Positions 33,721 to 42,364 are shown, counted from the first letter of the stretch. The stretch is 64,000 bases of DNA from Streptomyces fradiae (GCF_041270065.1 NZ_CP065958.1:5270001-5334000), one strand, 5' to 3'. Notes: generated by a model from the sequence alone, not told the origin. Program-made: numbers and translations.

Positions 33721-34888
33721 GCGCCCTCCAAGTCCCAGACTGCCGTGCCGCTCGGGAACCCTGCCCCGCCATTGTGTCGTGCACCGCTCGGGGCGCGGTC
33801 GCATGCTCCCCCTCGACGCCGCGACGCGCCCCGCACGGACACGCCGGGTGCGCCCGGACCGGCGCCGAGCGCCACTCGAGCAGCGGCAGCGACACCTCCC
33901 AGCGCGCCCCGGTGCTCGCCGGCAGATCCCCGTCCAGGAAGGCCAGGGCGTGCGCGGCGGCCAGCCCCGCGACCGCCGCCGCGAGCGTCACGTCACAGGC
34001 CGGCAGGGCATGCGGCGGACCCGAGCGCCACTGCGCCGGCAGCCGCGGCCACACCGGCTCCCGGTCGGTCCGCTCCCGCTGCATGCAGCCCGCGCAGGCC
34101 GTGCCGCCCGGCAGCACCAACGGGCCCACCACACCGGTGGCTTCGAGCACCCCCGCGTACAGATGCGGGGTCCCGGTGGCCAGCCAGGCCTCCGCCGGCA
34201 GCGGGTCCGGCACATAGGCGCCGAGACCGTCCCGCGGGGTCACCACCACGAGCGCGAGCCCCGGCTCCCCGCTCCCGTCACCCGGCCCGCCGGGCGCGCC
34301 CCGCGGCAGCCGCCCGCCCGGCGCCGACCGGCCCACCAGGCGTCGCGCCGCCACCGTCCGGCGCTCGCCGACCGCCTCGGCCGGCAGCCCGCCCGGCGCG
34401 ACCTCCCACGGCGGGACCGTGCCCCGGTCCAGCACCTCGACCCCGCCGACCCCGGCCGCCGAAAGCAGCGCCGCGACCGCCGCACCCACCCGTCCCGCAC
34501 CGCGCACCTGCACCCGCGCCGCCCGCCGCGCCGCCAGTGTGCGCGCCGCCCCGTCCGGCGCCGGGTGGACCACCGACAGCGAGGCCAGGTCCGCGCGCAC
34601 CGGATCCAGCTCCTGTCCGGAGTCGCCCCGCACCGCCGCGTCGGCGATCAGCCCGGCGGCGGCGAGCCGGCCGAGCAGCGCGTCAAGACGCCCCTCCGGC
34701 AGACCGAGCGCGGCCGCCTCGGCCCGCAGCAGCTCCAGGCCCCGCGTCCCGTCGAGCAGCCCGAGCAGGCTGCCGGTCGTGAGGTCCATCGGCCCCAGGA
34801 CCACCGCGTGCGCGGGCGTCACCCCGAACTGCACGGACTGCATGTCGCGCCAGGCGCGCCGCAGCGCCGGCTTCACCATCGGATGCAT
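33713..34888 (-). CDS. orphan E1/ThiF-like protein of the RiPP cyclodehydratase type
   Basis: A 391-residue protein. Residues about 1-90 look like a winged-helix PqqD-like (RRE) domain (FGVTPAHAVVLGPMDLTTGSLLGLL). Residues about 120-350 form a Rossmann E1-like domain with VQVRGAGRVGAAVAALL, VEVLDRGTVPPWEVAPGG and a zinc tetracysteine set (CAGC near 270; CPCG near 355). The E1 adenylation signature NLxRQ is absent, as in the ThiF-like partner proteins of azoline-forming (TOMM) cyclodehydratases. No YcaO partner or precursor peptide is nearby. The stop overlaps the ABC1 kinase start by 8 nt, so the two probably work together. Function unknown. Confidence 0.7.
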   Translation of the reverse strand: MHPMVKPALRRAWRDMQSVQFGVTPAHAVVLGPMDLTTGSLLGLLDGTRGLELLRAEAAALGLPEGRLDALLGRLAAAGLIADAAVRGDSGQELDPVRADLASLSVVHPAPDGAARTLAARRAARVQVRGAGRVGAAVAALLSAAGVGGVEVLDRGTVPPWEVAPGGLPAEAVGERRTVAARRLVGRSAPGGRLPRGAPGGPGDGSGEPGLALVVVTPRDGLGAYVPDPLPAEAWLATGTPHLYAGVLEATGVVGPLVLPGGTACAGCMQRERTDREPVWPRLPAQWRSGPPHALPACDVTLAAAVAGLAAAHALAFLDGDLPASTGARWEVSLPLLEWRSAPVRAHPACPCGARRGVEGEHATAPRAVHDTMAGQGSRAARQSGTWRAHV

Positions 34889-34903
34889 CGGTCAACCCCC
34901 GTC

Positions 34904-34935
34904 GTCCCCGGTCATCGCTTCCCCGGTCATCACTT
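34904..34935 (+). repeat. short tandem repeat upstream of the E1-like gene
   Basis: Two adjacent copies of about 15-16 bp related to CCCGGTCATCRCTTCC lie 15-47 nt upstream of the E1-like start, in the divergent region with the metallopeptidase gene. They could be a regulator site; no factor is known. Confidence 0.35.
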
Positions 34936-34976
34936 CCACGGTCAGGTTGCCCGGTCCGGGCGACCGGTGCGGAAAG

Positions 34977-34985
34977 TTGTCCACA
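34977..34985 (+). promoter_or_regulatory. single DnaA box (TTGTCCACA)
   Basis: A perfect match to the Streptomyces DnaA box lies in the 169-bp divergent gap between the E1-like and metallopeptidase genes. It is a lone box with no AT-rich unwinding element or dnaA/dnaN neighbours, so it is not an origin; it may be a titration or regulatory site. Confidence 0.4.
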
Positions 34986-35057
34986 GGGCTGAGGCATTAA
35001 TCATTCGAATGCGGCGGTGCGGGACTTCCGCCGCCGCATACGGGTAACGTCGGGGCC

Positions 35058-35660
35058 GTGCCGGCCGACCCACAGCCCAGCGTGACAAGCAGACCGCCCC
35101 GCGGCTCGGGGACGAGCGCGGTCGAGGTGCGCAGAAGCTCCCGCCGGAGCAGAACGGTCTCCGCCTACCGCGAGGGCGACCGGACCGTCGTGCTCATCCC
35201 CGCCCGCATGTCGGAGGCGGAGGAGAAGCGCTGGGTCACCGTGATGCTGGACAAGCTGGCCGCGCAGGAGAGCAAGCGGGTGCTCGGCGACGGCGCGCTG
35301 ACCGAGCGCGCCGCACAACTGTCCGAGCAGTACTTCGGCGGCCGGGCCCGCCCCACCTCGGTGCGCTGGGTCACCAACCAGAACACCCGCTGGGGCTCCT
35401 GCACCCCCTCCGAGGGCAGCATCCGGCTCTCCCACCGGCTCCAGGGCATGCCCGAGTACGTCGTCGACTACGTGCTCTGCCACGAGCTGGCCCATCTGCT
35501 CGTGCCCGGCCACGGCCCGCGCTTCTGGCGCCTCCTGGACGCCTACCCGCGCACCGAGCGGGCCCGCGGCTATCTGGAGGGCGTGGCCGCCGCCGCACGG
35601 CTGCCGCACCGACCGGACACCGCCAGCGAGGGCGACCGCGAGGGCGACCGCGAGGAGTGA
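35058..35660 (+). CDS. YgjP/M48-type metal-dependent peptidase
   Basis: A 200-residue protein of the YgjP-like (DUF45/M48-related) metallohydrolase family. The zincin motif is LCHELAHLLVPGHGPRFW near residues 137-154, where HELAH supplies two zinc His and the catalytic Glu and a following His completes the site; TRWGSCTP near 112 is also a family mark. The first 30 residues are basic and poorly ordered. Substrate unknown. GTG 35058 lies 7 nt after TAACGT (35045-35050), a leaderless arrangement. Confidence 0.88.
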   Translation: MPADPQPSVTSRPPRGSGTSAVEVRRSSRRSRTVSAYREGDRTVVLIPARMSEAEEKRWVTVMLDKLAAQESKRVLGDGALTERAAQLSEQYFGGRARPTSVRWVTNQNTRWGSCTPSEGSIRLSHRLQGMPEYVVDYVLCHELAHLLVPGHGPRFWRLLDAYPRTERARGYLEGVAAAARLPHRPDTASEGDREGDREE

Positions 35661-35818
35661 CCGCGGGGGCGTGCTCCGCTCCGTGGCGGCCTGTTCCGCT
35701 CCGTAGCCGTGTGCTCCGGTTCTGTACCGAACGGGCACGGCCCTGCCGCGATGTCCCGGCCACCCGTTAGCCTGGCGCGACGCAATCGTCGTAATCGGAT
35801 GGGGGACGGTCGTCACTC

Positions 35819-37486
35819 ATGGCCAGGGAATTCCAACGCGGCCACAAGGCCAAGATCAGCGATCTCACGGCGGGAACCGATCTGTACGTGGGCGTGCAGA
35901 TCGCGGGGCCCGGCCTGAGCTTCGACATCAGCTGTTTCGGTCTGGACGCCGACGAGCGGCTCTCGGACGACCGCTATTTCGTCTTCTTCAACCAGCCCAA
36001 GTCGCCCGAGGAGTCCATCCAGCTGCTCGGCGCGCAGTCCGGTGACACGGAATCCTTCCGGGTGACGCTCGACCGGATCCCGGCGCAGATCCAGAAGCTG
36101 TCCTTCACCGCGACCATCGACGGCGCCGGGCAGATGTCGCAGGTCGGGCCCGGCTGGATCCGGATCGTCGCGGGCGGCGAGGAGGTGGCCCGCTACGCCT
36201 TCGACGGCGCGGAGTTCTCCACCGAGCGCGCCGTCATGCTCGGCGACTTCTACCTGAAGGACGTGTGGCGGTTCGCCGCCGTCGGCCAGGGCTTCGACGG
36301 CGGTCTGGAAGCGCTCCTGAAGAACTTCGGCGGCGAGGTCGCCGAGGAGGAGCCCGCCGCGCAGCCGCCGGCGCCGCAGGGTGCCGCCCCCGGCTTCGCG
36401 CCGCCGGCCCAGGCCGCCGCGCCGCCCGCCTTCGGCGCCCCCGCCGCCCCGGCCCCGGCCCCCGCTCCCGCCCCGGCCTTCGGTGCCCCGGCCGCTCCGA
36501 CGCCGCCGCCCGCGCCCGCGCCGGTGCACTCCGCGCCGACGATGGTCGGCCCCATGACGCCCCAGGCGCCCACCCCGCCGCCCGCGCCCGCGCCGGCCCC
36601 CGCGCCGTACGGACAGCCCCCGCAGCCCCCGCAGTTCGGCCAGGTTCCGGGCCAGACGCCGCCGCACGGCGCGCCCGCACCGTACGGACAGCCCGCGCCC
36701 GCCCCGTACGGACAGCAGGCCCCGGCCCCGTACGGCCAGCAGCAGCCGCAGTTCGGCCAGGTCCCCGGTCAGGCCCCCGGCCAGTTCCCGCAGCAGGGCG
36801 TGCCCCAGGGCGCGCCGGCCGCCGGCGCCGGGCTCGCCGCCGCGCTCGCGCCGTTCAAGGAGAACGCGACCGGCGTCCGCTGGACCCCGCAGAACCAGCA
36901 GCTCATGCGGGTCGACCTCGCCATGGGCGGCACGCCCGTCCTCGCCCGCCAGGGCTCCATGGTCATGTACCAGGGCAAGGTCGACTTCTCCTACAAGGGC
37001 GCCGGCTTCGCCGGCCGCATCGTCGGCAACGCCACCGGCCAGGAGATGCAGCTGATGCGCTGCACCGGACGCGGCCAGGTCTTCCTCGCCGAGAACGGCG
37101 CGCACCTGCACCCGATCGAGCTCCAGGGCGACGGCATCTGCGTCTCCGCCGAGAACGTGCTCGCCTTCGACGAGTCGCTGCAGTACGAGGTGCGGCGCAT
37201 CGAGGGCCACGGCATCCCCGGCGGCGCGCTGTTCACCATGCAGTTCCAGGGCACCGGCACGGTCGTCGTGAAGACCCACGGCACGCCCGTGGTGCTGCCC
37301 GTCACCCCGACCACCTTCGCCGACTGCAACGCCGTCGTCGCCTGGTCGGCCGCGTCCCAGGTCATCCTGTCCAGCCAGGTCCGGCTGCGCCGCAACGCCT
37401 ACCCCGGACACAGCGGGGAGACCGTGAACCTCCAGTTCCGGGGCGCCCCCGGCAACTTCATCGTCGTCCAGCCCTACGAGGTCTGA
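35819..37486 (+). CDS. TerD domain - Pro/Ala/Gln linker - AIM24 domain fusion
   Basis: A 555-residue fusion. Residues 1-175 are a TerD/CABP domain (QIAGPGLSFDISCFGLDADERLSDDRYFVFFNQPKSP), the calcium-binding family of tellurite and stress-response clusters; the first acidic motif is kept. Residues about 176-340 form a Pro/Ala/Gln/Gly-rich linker with repeated APYGQ and QFGQVPGQ units. Residues about 345-555 form an AIM24 domain (MGGTPVLARQGSMVMYQGKVDFSYKGAG; ENVLAFDESLQYEV). AIM24 proteins are beta-rich and form large assemblies; in yeast AIM24 is mitochondrial. The ATG at 35819 lies 46 nt after TAGCCT (35768-35773). Two stand-alone AIM24 genes follow on the same strand. Confidence 0.88.
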   Translation: MAREFQRGHKAKISDLTAGTDLYVGVQIAGPGLSFDISCFGLDADERLSDDRYFVFFNQPKSPEESIQLLGAQSGDTESFRVTLDRIPAQIQKLSFTATIDGAGQMSQVGPGWIRIVAGGEEVARYAFDGAEFSTERAVMLGDFYLKDVWRFAAVGQGFDGGLEALLKNFGGEVAEEEPAAQPPAPQGAAPGFAPPAQAAAPPAFGAPAAPAPAPAPAPAFGAPAAPTPPPAPAPVHSAPTMVGPMTPQAPTPPPAPAPAPAPYGQPPQPPQFGQVPGQTPPHGAPAPYGQPAPAPYGQQAPAPYGQQQPQFGQVPGQAPGQFPQQGVPQGAPAAGAGLAAALAPFKENATGVRWTPQNQQLMRVDLAMGGTPVLARQGSMVMYQGKVDFSYKGAGFAGRIVGNATGQEMQLMRCTGRGQVFLAENGAHLHPIELQGDGICVSAENVLAFDESLQYEVRRIEGHGIPGGALFTMQFQGTGTVVVKTHGTPVVLPVTPTTFADCNAVVAWSAASQVILSSQVRLRRNAYPGHSGETVNLQFRGAPGNFIVVQPYEV

Positions 37487-37500
37487 GGGAGCCCGGAACC

Positions 37501-38181
37501 ATGAACCAGCAACTCGCGGGCTACGCCCCGACCCCGATCGCGGCCCGGATGGAGAACCACGGCCGCGCCATGCTCAAGGTCGCCATGGCCACCGGCCAGG
37601 ACCTGTACGCGCGCACCGGCTCGATGGTCGCCTACGAGGGCTTCATCAGCTACGAGCCCAACCCGCCGGCCGTCCGGCAGGTCGCCCAGCAGTGGATCAC
37701 CGGCGAGGGCGCGCCGATCATGAAGTGCACCGGCGACGGCCTGCTCTACCTCGCCGACTACGGCGCCGACGTGGTCGTCATCAACCTCAACAACGACTCG
37801 CTCTCCGTGAACGGCACCAACCTGCTCGCCTTCGACGCGCACCTCCAGTGGGGCGTCGAGCGGGTCAAGGGCCTGGCGAAGTTCGCCGGACAGGGCCTGT
37901 TCAACGTCGAGCTCGCGGGCACCGGCTGGGTCGCCATCACCTCGCGCGGCACGCCGGTCGTCGTCGACTGCGGCCGCGGCGAGGACGAGACCTACGTCGA
38001 CCCGGACGCCCTGGTCGCCTGGTCGCCCGCGCTCAAGGTGAAGGGCAAGCGCAGCTTCAAGGCCTCCTCCCTGATCGGCCGGGGCAGTGGCGAGGCGTTC
38101 CAGATGGCCTTCTCGGGCCAGGGCATCGTCGTCGTACAGCCGAGCGAGGACAGCAGCGACCGGCTCCGGGTCCGGGGCTGA
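37501..38181 (+). CDS. AIM24 family protein
   Basis: A 226-residue single-domain AIM24 (TIGR00266-like) protein: QDLYARTGSMVAYEGFISYEP, GDGLLYLADYGADVVVINLNNDSLSVNGTNLLAF, and the C-terminal GEAFQMAFSGQGIVVVQPSE shared with its neighbours. No signal peptide or membrane helix is seen. It begins 14 nt after the TerD-AIM24 gene with GGAG upstream and ends 17 nt before the next paralogue, so the three form an operon. Biochemical role unknown. Confidence 0.88.
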   Translation: MNQQLAGYAPTPIAARMENHGRAMLKVAMATGQDLYARTGSMVAYEGFISYEPNPPAVRQVAQQWITGEGAPIMKCTGDGLLYLADYGADVVVINLNNDSLSVNGTNLLAFDAHLQWGVERVKGLAKFAGQGLFNVELAGTGWVAITSRGTPVVVDCGRGEDETYVDPDALVAWSPALKVKGKRSFKASSLIGRGSGEAFQMAFSGQGIVVVQPSEDSSDRLRVRG

Positions 38182-38198
38182 GGGGGAGCGAGAGACAG

Positions 38199-38954
38199 AT
38201 GCAGAGCCCGCTTTTCAACCACGCCGAGCAGCAGAGCCAGGAGCGCTACGTCGTGCAGAACCCGCAGATGCTGCGGGTCTCCCTGACCGGCCAGGACGAC
38301 ATCCTGGCCCGTAAGGGCGCGATGGTCGCCTACCAGGGCCTGGTCGACTTCGACGGCGAGTACCAGACGTCCAACCAGCGCCGGGCCCGCGCCCGCACCG
38401 GTGAGGGCCTCGACCTGATGCGCTGCTCCGGGCAGGGCACGGTCTACTTCGCCAACCTGGCGCAGTACATCCACGTCGTGGACGTGGACCACGAGGGTCT
38501 GACCGTCGACAGCGCCTATGTGCTCGCGCTCGACTCGACCCTGCACACCGAGGTCATCGCGGTGGACAGCCAGTACGGGGTGTCCGGCACCGGCAAGTAC
38601 CAGCTGAACATCACCGGCCGCGGCAAGGTCGCCCTGATGACCTCCGGCCAGCCGCTGATGATGCAGGTGACGCCCGACAAGTACGTGAGCGCCGACGCCG
38701 ACGCGATCGTCGCCTGGTCCACCGGGCTCCGGGTGCAGATGCAGGCCCAGACGCACAACTCGGGCGTCCGTCAGCGCCGGGGCAACACCGGCGAGGGCTG
38801 GGAGCTCAGCTTCCTCGGCCAGGGCTTCGCCCTGGTGCAGCCGAGCGAGGTCATGCCGCCGCAGAACGCCGGGATCGGGCAGGGCATCGCCGCCCAGTAC
38901 GGCGTCGGCCAGCACGGCGCGCACGCGCAGAACCAGAACAACGCCTGGAACTGA
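38199..38954 (+). CDS. AIM24 family protein
   Basis: A 251-residue AIM24 paralogue: DDILARKGAMVAYQGLVDFDGEY, GQGTVYFANLAQYIHVVDVDHEGLTVDSAYVLALDS, and GEGWELSFLGQGFALVQPSE. The C-terminal tail is Gln/Asn/Gly/His-rich (from MPPQNAGIGQG to NQNNAWN) and probably flexible. The ATG at 38199 has AGGGGGAGCGAGAG upstream. It is the last gene of the TerD-AIM24 operon. The last 11 nt plus stop are duplicated just downstream (38957-38967), a small tandem duplication across the stop codon. Confidence 0.88.
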   Translation: MQSPLFNHAEQQSQERYVVQNPQMLRVSLTGQDDILARKGAMVAYQGLVDFDGEYQTSNQRRARARTGEGLDLMRCSGQGTVYFANLAQYIHVVDVDHEGLTVDSAYVLALDSTLHTEVIAVDSQYGVSGTGKYQLNITGRGKVALMTSGQPLMMQVTPDKYVSADADAIVAWSTGLRVQMQAQTHNSGVRQRRGNTGEGWELSFLGQGFALVQPSEVMPPQNAGIGQGIAAQYGVGQHGAHAQNQNNAWN

Positions 38955-38989
38955 CACCTGGAACTGAGGCAGCGCCCCACGGGGCACGC

Positions 38990-39023
38990 GTAAGGGGCGG
39001 TCGCCACGGCGACCGCCCCTTAC
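38990..39023. terminator. bidirectional terminator after the AIM24 operon
   Basis: A perfect 16-nt inverted repeat (38990-39005 with 39008-39023), with TAAGGGG and CCCCTTA outer arms, lies between convergent genes. Confidence 0.85.
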
Positions 39024-39034
39024 CGCTGCACCGC

Positions 39035-39559
39035 TCAGAGGCGCTTCAGCGTGTTCTCCATCAGACGCACCACCGAGGTGTCCGCCACGCCGGCCACCTC
39101 GTCGTACGCGAACCAGCGCAGGTCCAGCGACTCGTCGCTGATCTCCGCCGCCGCCCCGGCCGGGGCGATCGCCGCGTACTGCACGTCCAGGTGCCAGTTG
39201 CACGGCGCCGGAATCGAATGCCGGTCGAGGCGCACCGGGCCGCCCGGCAGCAGCGTCAGGCCCGCGATGCCGGACTCCTCGGTGCCCTCGCGCAGCGCCG
39301 CCGCCGCGACCGTCGCGTCCTCCTGCTCGCAGTGCCCGCCCATCTGCAGCCACATGTTCAGCTTCTTGTGCAGGGTGAGGAGGACCCGGCCCCGCTCGGG
39401 GTCGATCACCAGGGCGCTCGCCGTCACGTGCCCGGCCGAGGACGGCTTGTACATGCCGCCCTCACCGTGCGCCGCGAGGTGCTCCAGATAGACGTCACGC
39501 AGCTCCGGCTGGTCCGCGTACTCCTTGAGCACCAGGACCGCGTCGTCGTACAGGCTCAC
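39035..39559 (-). CDS. Nudix hydrolase
   Basis: A 174-residue Nudix protein. The box follows a glycine-rich turn, WLQMGGHCEQEDATVAAAALREGTEESGI, with the REGTEE core near residues 93-98. The substrate cannot be told from the sequence. GTG 39559 overlaps the stop of the upstream DUF2342 gene (GTGA), so the two are translationally coupled. Confidence 0.9.
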   Translation of the reverse strand: MSLYDDAVLVLKEYADQPELRDVYLEHLAAHGEGGMYKPSSAGHVTASALVIDPERGRVLLTLHKKLNMWLQMGGHCEQEDATVAAAALREGTEESGIAGLTLLPGGPVRLDRHSIPAPCNWHLDVQYAAIAPAGAAAEISDESLDLRWFAYDEVAGVADTSVVRLMENTLKRL

Positions 39560-41022
39560 TTCTCGGTCTCGTCCTTGCCGTCGTTCGTGCCGTTGCCGTT
39601 GCCGTCGCCGTCGTCCTGGCCCGCGTCCTGGGTGCGGCCCCGGGCCGCCTCGCCCAGCATCTTGTCCAGCTCGGAGAAGTCCAGCTGCTCGCGGTGGACG
39701 AAGCCGTCCGGGTCGTCCAGGTCGGACGCCGTCGGCAGCATGTCCGGGTGCTCCCACAGGCCGTCCCGGCCGTCCACACCGCGCGCGTCGGTGAGCGAGG
39801 CCCACAGCCGCGAGGCGTCCCGCAGCCGGCGCGGACGCAGTTCGAGGCCGATCAGGGTGGCGAAGGTCTGCTCGGCGGGTCCACCGGTCGCCCGGCGCCG
39901 GCGCAGCGTCTCGCGCAGCGCGTCCGCCGAGGTCAGCCGGGTCTTCGCGGCCTCGTGCACCACCGCGTCCACCCAGCCCTCGACCAGCGCAAGCGCCGTC
40001 TCCAGACGGGCGAGCGCGGCCTTCTGCTCGGGGGTGTCCTCGGGCTGGAACATGCCCTGCTGGAGCGCCTCCTGCAGCTGCTCGGGGTGGGTCGGGTCGA
40101 GCTGGCCCACCGCCTCCTCCAGCTTGGAGGTGTCGACCTTGATCCCGCGGGCATAGCCCTCGACCGCGCCGAACAGATGCGAGCGCAGCCACGGCACATG
40201 CGCGAAGAGCCGCTGGTGGGCCGCCTCGCGCAGGGCCAGATAGAGCCGGACCTCGTCCTGGGGGACGCCCAGGTCCTTGCCGAAGGCCGCGACGTTCAGC
40301 GGCAGCAGCGCCGCCTTGCCGGCCGGGCCCAGCGGCAGGCCGACATCGGTCGAGCCGACGACCTCGCCCGCGAGCACGCCCACGGCCTGGCCGATCTGCT
40401 GGCCGAACATGGCGCCGCCCATCGAGCGCATCATGCCGATCAGCGGGCCCGCCATGGCCTGCATCTCCTGCGGCAGCACATCGCCCATCGCCGCGCCGAC
40501 CCGCTCGGCGACCGGGTCCACCAGCTGCTTCCAGGCCGGCAGGGTCGCCTCGACCCACTCGGCGCGGCTCCACGCCACCGCCGTGCTCGCGCCCGAGGGC
40601 AGCGAGGTCGCCTGGTCCAGCCACAGGTCGGCGAGGCGCACCGCCTCCTCGACCGCCGCCTTCTCGGCGGGGCCGACGCTCGCGTCCTTGGTGCCGTCCG
40701 GGGTTCCCTGCGCCACGACCTGGCGGGCGATCTGCTTGGCCATGTCCCAGTTGACCGGCCCGCCCTCGTAACTCAGCATCTGGCCGAGCTGCTGGAAGGC
40801 CGCCCCCAGGTCCTGGGGGTTCAGCGAACCGAACATCGCCGCGAACGGATTGTCCGCGCCGCCCGGCCCGCCCATGCCGGGCAGCCCGCCGAAGCCGAAC
40901 GGGTTGCCCCCGCCCTGGCCACCGGACCCCTGGCCACCTCCGGCGGGGTCCTTCTTCTTGCCCTCGTCGCCGTCGTCCGGCTCCTCCGGCGGAAGGCCGA
41001 ATCCGAATGGGGTGTCGCTCAC
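39556..41022 (-). CDS. DUF2342 zincin-like metalloprotease-family protein
   Basis: A 488-residue protein of the actinobacterial DUF2342/zincin_2 family. The N-terminus is Gly/Pro-rich and low complexity (DPAGGGQGSGGQGGGNPFGFGG). The body has GGAMFGQQIGQAVGVLAGEV near 240 and the family motif LREAAHQRLFAHVPWL near 300. A strict HExxH is absent, so catalysis is uncertain. The C-terminus is Asp/Gly/Asn-rich. GTG 41022 is preceded by AGGAAA; longer in-frame starts run into the divergent promoter region. The mycobacterial homologue is near the UPF0182 and PDZ genes, as here. Confidence 0.85.
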   Translation of the reverse strand: MSDTPFGFGLPPEEPDDGDEGKKKDPAGGGQGSGGQGGGNPFGFGGLPGMGGPGGADNPFAAMFGSLNPQDLGAAFQQLGQMLSYEGGPVNWDMAKQIARQVVAQGTPDGTKDASVGPAEKAAVEEAVRLADLWLDQATSLPSGASTAVAWSRAEWVEATLPAWKQLVDPVAERVGAAMGDVLPQEMQAMAGPLIGMMRSMGGAMFGQQIGQAVGVLAGEVVGSTDVGLPLGPAGKAALLPLNVAAFGKDLGVPQDEVRLYLALREAAHQRLFAHVPWLRSHLFGAVEGYARGIKVDTSKLEEAVGQLDPTHPEQLQEALQQGMFQPEDTPEQKAALARLETALALVEGWVDAVVHEAAKTRLTSADALRETLRRRRATGGPAEQTFATLIGLELRPRRLRDASRLWASLTDARGVDGRDGLWEHPDMLPTASDLDDPDGFVHREQLDFSELDKMLGEAARGRTQDAGQDDGDGNGNGTNDGKDETEK

Positions 41023-41201
41023 AGGTTTCCTCGGCTCGTAGGGCCGCCGGCGTGCTGCCGACGGCGGACTCTCACCACCAGCGTAGGCGCTGGCTCGCCG
41101 CTCGGACCGGGCCGACCGGCGCGTCCGCGCCCCGACATCCGCACCGGATCCGGGCTCGGTGCTCCGCCGGGCCGTGGCCTGGGGCAGGATGGACGCCACC
41201 T

Positions 41202-41229
41202 GGTACGTACGCGTCATTCGGGTACGTAC
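41202..41229 (+). repeat. direct repeat GGTACGTAC x2 in a divergent promoter region
   Basis: GGTACGTAC at 41202-41210 and 41221-41229 (19-bp period, about two helical turns) lies 26 nt upstream of the SDR gene in the gap shared with DUF2342. It is a candidate regulator site. Confidence 0.4.
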
Positions 41230-41254
41230 TGAAGACAACCGCTGGAGACGCCCG

Positions 41255-42364
41255 GTGAGTTCCCCAGATCCTCAGGTTCGCGGAGCGCGAAACCCCTCAA
41301 CCCGGTCCGCCGCGCGCGGCCCCGTCGTCGCGGTCACCGGTGCCGCGGCCGGCATCGGTGACCTGCTGACCCGGCGCCTCGCCGCGTCCGAGGAGGTCAA
41401 GCAGGTCATCGCGATCGACGAGCGCCGCGGCGAGGTGTCCGAGGCGCAGTGGCACATCCTCGACGTACGCGATCCGGCCATCGCCGAGAAGCTGCGCGGC
41501 GCGGACGTGGTCGTGCACCTCGCGGTCGACCTCGACCTGGAGACCGACCCGGCCGCGCGCACCGCGTACAACGTGCGCGGCACCCAGACCGTGCTCACCG
41601 CCGCGGCGGCGGCCGGCGTGCACCGGGTGGTGCTGTGCACCTCGGCGATGGTCTACGGCGCGCTGCCCGACAACGACATCCCGCTCTCCGAGGACGCCGA
41701 GCTGCGGGCCACCGCCGAGGCCACCGGCGTCGGCGACCTCCTGGAGATCGAGCGGCTCGCCCGGCGCGCCCCGCGCGCCCACCCCGGGCTCCAGGTGACC
41801 GTGGTCCGCCCGGCGGTCCTGGTCGGCGGTACGGACACGGCGCTCACCCGCTACTTCGAGTCGCCCCGGCTGCTCGTCGTCGCCGGATCGCGTCCCACCT
41901 GGCAGTTCTGCCACGTCGACGACCTGGTCAGCGCGCTCGAGTACGCGGCCCTGGAGAAGGTCGACGGCGAGTTCGCGGTCGGCTGCGACGGCTGGCTGGA
42001 GCAGGAGGAGGTCGAGGAGCTGTCCGGCATCCGGCGCATGGAGCTGCCCTCGGCGGTCGCCCTGGGCGCGGCGGCCCGGCTGCACCGGATCGGCCTCACC
42101 CCGTCCCCGGCGGGCGACCTCGCGTACACCATGCACCCCTGGGTGGTCAGCGTCGGACGCCTGCACGACGCGGGCTGGCGGCCGCAGTGGACCAACGAGG
42201 AGGTGCTGGCCGCGCTCCTGGAGGAGGTGCAGGGCCGGCACACGGTCGCCGGGCGCCGGCTCGGCCGCAAGGACGCGACGGCGGCGGGCGCGGCCGGTGC
42301 GACGGTGGCGCTGCTCGGCACGGCGGCCCTGGTGCGGCAGATGCGGAAGCGGCGCGGCCTGTAG
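41255..42364 (+). CDS. SDR-type NAD-dependent epimerase/dehydratase with C-terminal hydrophobic tail
   Basis: A 369-residue extended SDR. The nucleotide-binding loop is VTGAAAGIGDLL near residues 28-39 and the later pattern VVHLAVDLD...NVRGTQTVL and CTSAMVYG fits the family, but the YxxxK position is not clear (VYGALPDND...LEIERLARR), so catalysis may be altered. The C-terminus ends in a hydrophobic segment (AAGAAGATVALLGTAALV) followed by basic residues, a likely tail anchor. GTG 41255 is preceded by GGAGA. Substrate unknown. Confidence 0.82.
   Translation: MSSPDPQVRGARNPSTRSAARGPVVAVTGAAAGIGDLLTRRLAASEEVKQVIAIDERRGEVSEAQWHILDVRDPAIAEKLRGADVVVHLAVDLDLETDPAARTAYNVRGTQTVLTAAAAAGVHRVVLCTSAMVYGALPDNDIPLSEDAELRATAEATGVGDLLEIERLARRAPRAHPGLQVTVVRPAVLVGGTDTALTRYFESPRLLVVAGSRPTWQFCHVDDLVSALEYAALEKVDGEFAVGCDGWLEQEEVEELSGIRRMELPSAVALGAAARLHRIGLTPSPAGDLAYTMHPWVVSVGRLHDAGWRPQWTNEEVLAALLEEVQGRHTVAGRRLGRKDATAAGAAGATVALLGTAALVRQMRKRRGL

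Noticed and set aside
34977..34985. DnaA box as part of a replication origin
   Set aside because: One box only, no cluster, no AT-rich element and no dnaA, dnaN or gyr genes nearby.
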